Source of the DNA: Xestospongia bergquistia
Taxonomy: Eukaryota; Porifera; Demospongiae; Haplosclerida; Petrosiidae
NCBI GenBank assembly: GCA_963965975.1
Contig: OZ014417.1
Location: 7,746,821-7,810,820, forward strand
DNA: 64,000 nt
Reading direction: 5' to 3'
Part shown: piece by piece, positions 54,761 through 64,000 of the stretch
Layout: each line of letters begins with the position of its first letter
How positions within the stretch are numbered: position 1 is the stretch's first letter
Notes under the pieces: generated by a model
The model's input: the letters and a program-made list of their open reading frames with translations, nothing else
Databases searched by the model: none
What the model was told of the DNA's origin: nothing
Translations under genes and position numbers: made by a program

Positions 54761-56716
54761 CTATCTATTATTAAGATTTAACAAGTTATCAGTTAAAGAA
54801 GGTACAGAAGAAGAGGTTGAGGGAGTCTGATTCCCGTGCACATTCAATTTAGGAGTGTGTCCAGGAGTCTTTTTATGCTGAGGAGTTACAGAGGGTGATT
54901 GAGTAGGCGTGTAGCTTGCTCGAAGTGCATTATCAGTTCCTCTTAAAATGCCAGGTGAAGATGTCTGAGCAATGAGCTTACGAGCAGCTGGAGATAGTAA
55001 TTTCAGTCTGTCTGTAGCAGACGGAGACTTTCCTAAAGGACTAAATAAATATGAAATTTTGTCTAACATTTTTAATTTTTACCTTCTCAAAAGTGATGCA
55101 GTGTGTTGAATGGCTGCCTGCTTCTTTTCTCGTTGACTTTTTGAGGCTTTCTCTGCCAATTTGTGTGCTAACTGATCTCTCTTAGAAGCTTTAGGAATCT
55201 TAAAAACTGGTCCAGGGGTAGCAACAACATCAGTCTCTAAATGAAGGGGCGTCCCCTCAATTGTACCCCACGTCATCATGGGTGAAGCATCAACACCTAA
55301 AGAGGAACAGGAATAGATCTTATTACTAACAATTGTAATTAAGATGCCAGAATTTAAAATTAAAGAAGTACATTATTACAAGTTGAGTTAGTTGCCCTGT
55401 AATCAAATTGACAATGCTATAGTTTTACAGTACAGACATGCATTTTAATTTTGCATGATAAGCACAACAAAATTTTGAGCATGATCATTACCTACACAAA
55501 CAAAGCGACAACAATAGAACTCTTTACCTGGTTGTATTTGTGGTGTAGCTACAAAACCATATCCGTTTACTTGAGGAGAGTCTCCTCCATATATATTTTT
55601 TCCATCAATGCCAACCTTTTCTTTAGCAGACTTAGGGATATATTCAGTAACAGCATTCTCTTGAGCAGCGACTTGCATTGCCATTTTATGTAAAAAGTCT
55701 CGAGACAATCTGGTATTTTTGTGACATATCTCCTTGTCATGATGTTTCTGTAACTTTTCTTTTTCATTCTCTTCCACACCATCTGGTATGTACATTAAAG
55801 TATTTTTAGCCGTATAGTTCCATAGCTTAATAGTACCACGATCACTGTCTTGTCCATCTGTAATTGCCAATAGGTCCTGCGATCCCTCCAATGCTTGTGG
55901 GAAACCTTCTCCTGATGTTAAAGCTGGTGTGGTGTTCATTGCTGAAGCTATGGCTTCTCTCTCATACATCCAGGCATACTTTACTTTTCTTTTTTCTTCC
56001 TCAATCTTCATTATTTCAGTGAACGAAGCATCATCTTCACTATGATAGGTATTTAGGAAAACATCCAAGCTTTTTGAGTCCTCAGGTTTCGGTATTTTAG
56101 AGTCTGAATTGATAGCATCTGATGATCTCTTCCTCACATTGGGAGTGTTGTTACCAGCTAGAGGAGTCTGAAATGTGGAGGGTGTGGCTAAAGAATTAAA
56201 CAGCTGAATTAATAAGATTGTTCTTAAATATAGAATGATGGACAACACTCAATACAGCAATCCATTTTATAATTATTTATCCATTTATATAGTATAATTC
56301 ATCTATTATTCACAAATAATACATCATTCTGTCCATATAAAAAGGAATGTACTCAATGAAGGGAGGGGCTGGCTAAGTTACGTTATATTACTTACCATTG
56401 GGGGTTTTGATCTGTTCAGCATAACGTTCCGATATCTCTCTCAATTTTACAACATCATTGGTCTCAGTAGCTTCAATATATGCTAACTGTGCCTCTAATT
56501 TAGGTAACTCCGGAAAAAAATCACGTTGTATAATCTTTGACATGGCCTTTAAAAAGGGATACATTAATTTATATCACGTGATGCATTATTTCTTACATCT
56601 GTAAACTCATCTTCTTCTAATGGAGTTTTCTTTGGTTTCGTCTTCAGACCACGCCCATTCGATGTTACTAGAGCTCCCGGTTTTTTCAACACGATCTGTT
56701 TGTTTGTCTCTGACAT
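54761..56716 (-). CDS. ESS2: ESS2 (DGCR14) nuclear splicing-associated protein
   Basis: Nuclear protein associated with late spliceosomes. Start MSETNKQIVLKKPGALVTSN; FTDAMSKIIQRDFFPELPKL is the ESS2 signature (human VIQRDFFPDVEKL). LDVFLNTYHSEDDASFTEIM, KYAWMYEREAIA, LWNYTAKNTLMYIPDGVEEN, HKNTRLSRDFL and NGYGFVATPQIQPG all align. SPMMTWGTIEGTPLHLETD follows, then an ATPGPVFKIP block, a Lys-rich helix, and a Ser/Thr-Pro tail LRASYTPTQSPS with SLTDNLLNLNNR, stop 54761-54763. About 460 aa, as in human. Divergent from DNAAF11. Confidence 0.95.
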
Positions 56717-56894
56717 TACTTGATAATCTGATGATCAGAGAGAGTGGGAGATTATAGATGAAGGAACATGACGTCTTACAAACGTCCTAAAAGAAATACT
56801 ATAATCAAGGAGTTAAAATACTGATGGGCGTGGTCTTTAAATTTAACCCTTTATGAACTTGGACTTAAGTAACTAGGCAACATAATATTGAAGA
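56717..56894. promoter_or_regulatory. Bidirectional promoter ESS2 / DNAAF11 with RFX-like site and CRE
   Basis: 178 bp between start codons. GTAACTAGGCAAC (56869-56881), 13 bp before the DNAAF11 ATG, resembles paired RFX half-sites. TGACGTC, a CRE-like site, lies at 56769-56775. Confidence 0.55.
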
Positions 56895-59483
56895 ATGGCT
56901 AGAAGTAATTGAAAATCATCTAAATCATAAAGTTCCACGTCTTTTTCTCTCTCTTAGTCACTGAAGATCTTGTTAGAAAGAGATCAGAACATAATAACTG
57001 TGAGATTACAACATTAGAGGAACTATCATTACATCAACAAGATATAGAGAAGTGAGTTAATATAAACTCAAGTTGACTTACTTTTTAATATTATTTAGAA
57101 TTGAACATTTAGATAAATGGTGTAGAGATTTGAAAATTCTTTATCTCCAAAGCAATCTCATTCCAAAAATTGGTAGAAATTTATGATTCATACTTATAAT
57201 CTAATATTATTTATATTTAGAGAATGTTGCTCGACTTAAAAAACTGGAGTATTTAAATTTAGCACTAAACAATATAACAAAAATTGAAAATTTAAAAGGT
57301 ACTTTGGTAACATGAGAATACTCCTAGTAATTATCAATCATAATTAAATACTACTTTAGGTTGTGAATCATTACAAAAATTGGATTTGACTGTAAATTTT
57401 GTGGATGATTTGTTAAGTATTGAATCACTGAAACATAATGAACATTTGAAAGAAATGTAAGTTATCATCACATCTGCAGGACATCATAGAAATAATTGAG
57501 ATACTGTGAATAAGTCTGTAAGAGGAGATGCATTTAAGTAGATGGGATGTCTAATAGTAAACTAGAGATTTATTAAGTCAGTGTATATGAGAAAAAACTT
57601 TCTCTTACTAGATACCTCACTGGCAATCCATGTACGGATTACTATGGTTACCGAGAGTTTGTAATAGCCACACTGCCACAGCTACAATGGCTAGATGGGA
57701 AAGAAATAACACGATCTGAGAGGATACAAGCGTCACAAGTCAGTATGATCTGCTAACACTAACGGTTACTTGATCTTTTTCTTAAATTTATTTTAATAGA
57801 AATTGTCAGAGTTGAGAATTTCAATTGTAAAGCAACAAATGGAATATGAACAAAAATTAGTAAGCAGCTGCCGGCAAATATTCATGATAGTTTGATATAA
57901 ATGTATTATTGTTTGATATTAAAATTATAGGAGAGAGATAAAGAAAAAGACAATAGTGATTGTAAACCTGGATTTGATGGTCGCTGGTACACAGATCCTA
58001 ATGCTCATTTGATTAGTCAAAATGTTGAAGAGAGTCAGAAACAGTCTCCTAATGAAATGAGTGAGGCTGAAGAAGAAAGGTAAGTTCTGTATTGTGAATA
58101 ACATTAACAGTTCTCTCTCTCTTGTGAAGGTTTATGAAGGAACCAATCTCTCATTCACCACAGTCACGTGTAGCACTCCACAAACACATTGCTGAAAAGA
58201 GAAAAGATAATCCAAAGTAAGAATGTATCACTGTAATAATTAATATATTATTTTAACTAACTAACTAACTAATATGTAACTTACATTAGTGGAACAATAT
58301 GATATGAATTATTCACTCTATAATTTGTTACTTTGTAATAGTAAACAATACCAAAAAATTATAACAGTAAGTAATTCATACAAATTGTAGATATTATAGT
58401 ATAATCCACTGATGTAAACTCAATTTAGTTGTTAAAATAACTGAATAATTTTTAGTATGATCACTCAATATCATTAATTATTATACTCAATGATGATATA
58501 AAGGCCACAAGGTCCTCAACAAGTAAAGAGAGAGAGAAGACTTGAGAGAGATGGAGTAATGCTAAATGTCAATGAAGGAAAGTATGTGGTACATAACACT
58601 ATATGTATAAGTCAGTATGACTGTATACTTCATATTAGATATGACTTTCATCTTGAAGAAAATGATAACACTAATCAGTATATATTAGAGGTAGCCTGTC
58701 CAAGGTATATATAGACTAGTTGTATATACAATACTGCATTATATCTTTTGGTATTATAGATTTATGGATACTTCATTCATTGATTGTGATGTCCAACCAA
58801 CTTACATACGTGTAACAATCAAAGGAAAGGTCAGTATGTGTAATAATATACACACCATCAGATTATGATGGAACATCTCTTTATAAAGAACATTTTTTAA
58901 GAGTTAACTGTACTGGTTATTTGTATTGGGTGCTGGTCTATGCTAATGTTCTGTGCTATGCATACAACAGATTCCAATAAAATACAAAATATTTAATGCT
59001 ACTATATAGATTCTTCAATTGGTATTACAAGATGAGATATCTCCTGATCAATCCACTGCAAAACGGTCACAAACTACTGGACATCTTGTAGTAACAATGC
59101 CAAAGGTATATAATATAGTCTATAAATACAAACATTATACATAAATTGAATCATAAATATGTTGTTATTATTGGCCACTTACTTAGGTAAAAGGTATCAT
59201 TAAACCTAAAGAGAAAACAAAACAATCTATAAAGCTACCACAAGAAGTGTCATCTAGTAAGCCATTAAAGCAAGTAAATGGCACTGAATTACTAGATGTA
59301 CCTGAGAAAAGAACAAAAGGATTATTTGATATTGTGAGTTACAATGATGAGGAGTCCACTAAACTGAGAGATAAAAGAGATGTACTGAGTAATGCTCTAA
59401 ATAAAGGTCATTACAATAAAGTCACTGAACTACAAGAAAGAGAATCATTCATTGATGATCCAAATGTTCCTCCATTAATATAA
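56895..59483 (+). CDS. DNAAF11: DNAAF11 (LRRC6/tilB) dynein arm assembly factor
   Basis: Cytoplasmic factor for preassembly of axonemal dynein arms in motile cilia. The first coding exon is only 10 nt (56895-56904); joined to the next it reads [20 protein letters not shown], matching human MGWITEDL. Leucine-rich repeats follow ([57 protein letters not shown]), then the LRR cap [20 protein letters not shown] and [18 protein letters not shown] coiled coil with [14 protein letters not shown]-like text ([18 protein letters not shown]) precedes a CS-like beta domain (near 58640-59100). The tail [11 protein letters not shown] ends at 59483. About 430 aa. Confidence 0.94.
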
Positions 59484-59943
59484 CAAACATAGATACTGTA
59501 CAAAAACACACTGCACTAATGGTTTGTAATAACTAGCTATACATATATAGACACATTTTATACCAGTAAGTACTTATTAATAGTATTTAAGTAAAATAAA
59601 CAGCTAATAACATGTCAGTAACATCAAAATGTATGCAAATAATAATACCATATATGGTATTAATATACCCACTAGCACATACATTTCTAATAATGGTAAT
59701 TTAATTAGTTTAATTGTCTTTAAAAGACATTATTTTAAATAAAAGACCAGACATCATTAATTAATGCACAATAAATATATTAATTGATAAAATTAATGTA
59801 ATATAAACACTTTCAGTGAAAAAAGAAATATAATTATTATCATTATTACAAACTAAAATAATACAAATTATTACAACTACCAGCATATTGTAGACTCATC
59901 CCTAGACCATTATTAAACATAGGTCTGGGAATGAGACTAGTCA
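59484..59943. other. Intergenic between convergent DNAAF11 and OSBP, with dispersed hairpin copy 2
   Basis: No gene seen. AT-rich. At 59891-59944 an imperfect inverted repeat (TAGACTCATCCCTAGACC against GGTCTGGGAATGAGACTAG) shares TGGGAATGAGACTAGTCAT with the element in SANBR. Confidence 0.7.
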
Positions 59944-62900
59944 TTATGTCTCAAAAATATTTGTTAAATTAAGTTTAACCCAACCACTAGTCTCTTTACA
60001 CTCCCAATATCCACCTTTATACACATACATCATATTATTAGAGAATGGATCGTATTCTTTCTGAAACCAAACTGGTTCATATAATGCTTCTTTTTCTAGC
60101 CTTGCTGCTTCCTCTGTGTTGCCATTGGAAGCTGCTTCAGCTGCTTGAGCTTGTAAAGCTTCTCTCTTACGTCGTCGTGTTCTTTGTTTTTCCTCTAAAA
60201 GAGCCTTAACAAAACAAGATATTAAATAAATAGGTATATAGGAAGAGAGCAGTAATGAGGCTAGTAAATGTCTTAGACAATTGCATGTACCTTCACTCTA
60301 TTGGCTTCATCAAAGTCTCCATTTTCCATGGTTCGTTGATCTGGGCGGAACCTTGAATCTGTTGGTGCTATATTGTCTTCCATTTCATTCAAAGAACAAG
60401 AAAATTCTGAGAAGTTGTACATACTTTCAGCTCCAGGACTGAGAAAAGAAGACATTAATATTATTAAATTAATATTTGATTTGTTTACGTTAATGGCAAA
60501 TATCTCCAAAGTTCCTTGGAAGGTCCAGTTACTGGGTTTCTACCCTCGTATGAAAGGATAGGGGCACATTCAACATATTCATCCCAATACCCATTAATAC
60601 TGATCTTAGGAACTCCCTCACAATCTAAACATCGGCCAGTGATCTGAGAGAGAGAGAGAGAGAGAGAGTGAATAACATACATTAAAAAGAGTCACCTTTT
60701 TCTGTCTCTCTCTTGTGAAGTAACTGTAAGGATGATATTTCACTTCACACTTCTCATTAGTAGTGTGGTTGACAATAGTCATATCTCCATACTAGAGTAG
60801 ATAAAGAGTGGGAGGGATGAATGCAAGGATGAGTGGGAGGGAAAGTGAGATGAATATAAGGATGTACTTACATTGTCCACCCAGACCTTCCCTACAATGA
60901 TATTGTGTATGACAGTGATCACTTTGTTCCAAGTGTAATGACTACCGCTACGATGGAACACAAGATGGACACATCCAACAGGAAAACATTGAATATATTT
61001 CCCACGGAATTTGCTAGCAAGAGTGTATTCTTGCCACAATGTCCAGTCCTTATGTTCTGCATGCATAGCTAGCATTGGAGGATGATGGCTGACCTAAATT
61101 AAAAAGATAAAGAATGATTAACTTGGCTGTTCTTTTTATACCTTAACAAAAGCTTAACACTAACTTGACACTAACATTAACATACATTACCTTAACTCTA
61201 ACTTAACACTGATATTACATTAACACTAACTTGACACTAACATTAACTTAATAATAACATCACTAACACTACCTTAACATTAACTGATACTAACTTAGCA
61301 TTAGTGTTAATGTAGTATAGACATAGACTAAAACTGTATCTTTACCTGCTCTAATAACACTCTCCATCCAAGTTCAGCTCGTCTGTCACACTCAAATGTT
61401 TCCCCTAACATTGGATTAAATGGTTTGTTAACTCTTATAAAAGTTGATCTGTAAGATGAGGCAATAAAGGCGGCAACATGAGCAACCTCCTCTAATGTAT
61501 TATCACAAGCAGCTGCTCTGTCCAAGATATCAGAATATGTGAGATCTTCAGACATGCGCTGTAAAAATGAAAGGGGCTCACCAAAATGGACCTGGGAGAG
61601 TGAGAGAGAGTGAATAGATCTGTTCAAACAAACCAACACACACTCACAGGCATTGGTATTTTTGTTAATTCTTTTCCGATACAGTTCTTCATAATACTCC
61701 AAAGATTGATCTTAGCATTGGGACGAGGTGGAATGGTAGTACGTCTATAATCTAGCGTTGGTAGAACATTCTCATGAAGTAGTGCAGGACCAGGTTTTAA
61801 GAAAGTCTAATTAGAAATAAATACTACACAAGTTAATAATACACGAGTCTATCTACCTGCATACATTTTCTATCTGGACTTGTGGTAGGAAGGTTTTCTG
61901 CCAATGCAATGATTGGAATGGGTGTGGCTTCATTAACTGATACAGAACTTGCTGTTCTCTTGTGACTCAAAGAATGTGCTGAGGCTGGAGTTAATAATGA
62001 CTCTGGTATATCGGATGCATCAAAAAACTTTTCATCTTCATCCTCATCTTCCTCGTAAAAAAGTTCAAACTGAGAGGTCTCTGTATCCGTGACAACAGGA
62101 GAAGAAGGAGGAGATTTTGGAGGTGTCGATCCTTCTGATTTCGATAAATTAAAAGTGACTTCTTTCTTGTCTCCATGGACCCGTTGAGCGCCACCAGGAA
62201 GCTTTTTAATGGGAGTGGTTGTTTCTCTTGTAGGGCTGGTATTGGGTGACTCTACATTGGAGGATGAGAATTGACGACTGTCTTCTAATTCCTTTTCTAA
62301 TACATCCAGTCCTTTTTGAGATGCCCTTCTTACATTAGCTTCAAGACGATGCATTTGTTTAGCTAATGCTTCAAAGTTTTCTTGTAATTCCATTCGCATG
62401 GAACGTTCATGTTGAATGAGTCTCTGCCAACGTTTTTCAACATTGGTGGCTATAAGTAAGTACTCTTCAGATACCTGGAGAAAAGAGAGAGAGAGTAGTT
62501 GAAAAAACTTTCATTGTTTACCTTAGCCATTGCATTAGCAGTTATCTTAAACATGGCAGTTTTTTCTTTTAATTTTGTCAAGTTGGCACCTCCTATTCCA
62601 CTCTCGTCTTTACTCGTCTCAATCTCAGATAATGTCCGTAAGATTTCATGATGTTTTTGCATCACAAGATTGTGTGTTGTAGAGAGTTCAGTGAGTTTAT
62701 CAGATAGAACAAGGAGTGGTTTTTCATCCAATTTAGCCTCATCATCATCATCATCACTAACTTCTGATTAATCAAAAAACATAACATATATTATCCCTCT
62801 CTTTCTCTGTTGATCCATTCATCCATTCATTGATCCATTCATCCATTCATTGATCCATTCATTAATCCATTCATCCATTCATTGATCCATTCATTGATCC

Positions 62901-63737
62901 ATTCATCCATTCATTGATCCATTCATCCATTAATTGATCCATCCATTCATTTAGCCACCTTCTAAATTCTTAATAGCTTTAGCTTTGGCCAATTCTAATG
63001 CAGTCACCCAGCGTTGTCTCTCAACTTCATTAAGACCTCGTAAATGAAACACCTATAATATCAGATTTGTAATAAAGTCAACTGTGTGTATGTCCTTTAT
63101 CACAATGTTAACAACATGTTTGTTAAGTAGTAGTAAGTAACATTAATATTAATATAATTGATATACAAGTGTGCTGTAATGATTTTTGTAATATTATTTT
63201 ATTGAAAATAAAGATCAATACCATAAACGTCAAAATTTTTGCGTTAGTTATATACAACAAAAATTTTCACCTAGGTAGTCTTGTCTCTACTGAGATTGCT
63301 GGCCACATTCCTCCATGATAGATTATACCAGGTGGGTGTGGATATGACTACTTAATGCATTACATAATAATAGTAAAATTAGTATTACATCATAATAAGG
63401 TCACATACTTGAGATGGTCCATTGGTAATAACAAAATGGGTAGCATCGATTGTATCAATACATGCCCCTGCCAAATTGATTGTACCGCGACAAGTATGGG
63501 CCATTTCTTCTTGTGTTCTAGATTGGGCAAAAATGAGCACTACTTCATGTAGAAATCATCTTAGACGTACCTGTAGTAAGACAATAGTCCATTGGCAAGG
63601 ACAAACCAACGTTTTTGATAGCCCTTTATATAATTTGTCCATTTTAGTAGCCATCCCCTGAATTGCTCAGATTGTTGTCGTGCATCCATTCCTCCTCTGT
63701 CCCTCGATTTTAGTCGAGTTGTATCTGAAGTAGCCAT
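59944..63737 (-). CDS. OSBP: Oxysterol-binding protein (OSBP)
   Basis: Sterol/PI4P exchanger at ER-Golgi contacts. The N-terminal PH domain starts [20 protein letters not shown] with [11 protein letters not shown]; coiled coils follow (near 62290-62730). The FFAT motif EKFFDASD (near 62010-62040), preceded by a long acidic run, binds ER VAP proteins. The ORD has [39 protein letters not shown] and a SHHPP signature (EQVSHHPP, split by an intron), then [39 protein letters not shown] and [20 protein letters not shown]. The end is [10 protein letters not shown], stop 59944-59946. Start at 63737 ([15 protein letters not shown]); an ATG at 63755 is also in frame. Confidence 0.94.
62815..62950. repeat. 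Short tandem repeat CATTCATTGATCCATTCATC
   Basis: Imperfect repeats of the 20-mer, with 12-mer variants, in an OSBP intron. Similar CCATTCATCCAT strings recur in introns across the window. Confidence 0.88.
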
Positions 63738-63881
63738 GATCTTTTCCTCTATCACATGCTATTGTGTCAGCAAAGGCACTATAAAGTATAAACGGAAAAT
63801 GTACAGAATTCCGGAAACTAACCAGCCACACCCTCTACTCATAAAATAATAATAATAATACATACAAATAAAGAGATAAAT

Positions 63882-64000
63882 TCATATTTTTGAGACAGAA
63901 GTGGTACTAGTGGTTTCGGTGAGAGTAGAAGAAGTGGAGGATGGAGATATGCTGACTGGCATTTGTAACTTGTGCAGTTGTGGCATGGGTGGAGTCGAGA
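63882..64000 (-). CDS. 3' end of an unidentified gene (partial)
   Basis: An open frame from the right edge ends at a stop at 63882-63884. It reads STPPMPQLHKLQMPVSISPS and then a Ser/Thr-rich tail ending SVSKI. Thr/Ser-rich composition gives no family. Upstream exons lie outside the window. It may be noise, but codon use looks coding. Confidence 0.4.
   Translation of the reverse strand, partial: STPPMPQLHKLQMPVSISPSSTSSTLTETTSTTSVSKI

Overview
The window looks like compact, AT-rich animal nuclear DNA. Genes are close together, split by short introns (many 39-70 bp) with GT..AG borders, and carry animal-wide families, several of them ciliary or meiotic. I infer an early-branching metazoan; gene content and intron size fit a demosponge such as Amphimedon queenslandica, but nothing here proves the species. 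I see no bacterial operon, tRNA, rRNA or CRISPR. Gene calls come from translating exons by eye and matching them to families I know; terminal exons and UTRs are mostly unresolved.

Layout (strand in brackets): SEC14-like lipid-transfer protein (-, runs off the left edge); folliculin FLCN (-); soluble guanylate-cyclase beta-2-like cyclase (+); cyclin H (-); RAD51D (+); DJ-1/PfpI protein (-); AIP co-chaperone (-); TBL2 (+); KCTD10/BACURD adaptor (+); neuroglobin-like globin (+); IFT20 (-); HFM1/MER3 meiotic helicase (+); C45-type Ntn hydrolase (-); SANBR (+); a recent 2.2-kb tandem duplication containing truncated XNDC1 and SANBR copies; intact XNDC1-like repair protein (-); PNLDC1 piRNA trimmer (+); ARL16 (+); SNAP29 (-); a mosaic of SNAP29 and GOSR1 pieces plus a Tigger-like transposon remnant; GOSR1 (-); ESS2 (-); DNAAF11 (+); OSBP (-); and the 3' end of one more gene (-) at the right edge.

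Many genes sit head to head with 58-312 bp between start codons. Four of these shared promoters carry a CACGTG E-box, and RFX X-box-like sites lie just upstream of IFT20, DNAAF11 and SANBR. The genes form no single pathway. There are themes: DNA repair and meiosis (RAD51D, HFM1, XNDC1-like, PNLDC1), cilia (IFT20, DNAAF11, ARL16), membrane traffic and lipids (SEC14-like, SNAP29, GOSR1, OSBP) and signalling (FLCN, cyclase, AIP).

The most unusual items are: an XRCC1-N-domain protein that also has a PIP box and a UBZ4 zinc finger; a heme-domain cyclase with non-GC purine-recognition residues and a CaaX tail; an open-frame mosaic of two neighbouring SNARE genes; a GC-rich, foldable insert at the duplication junction; in-frame stop-free micro-introns; and (CT)n microsatellites that almost always lie on the sense strand at 3' splice sites.
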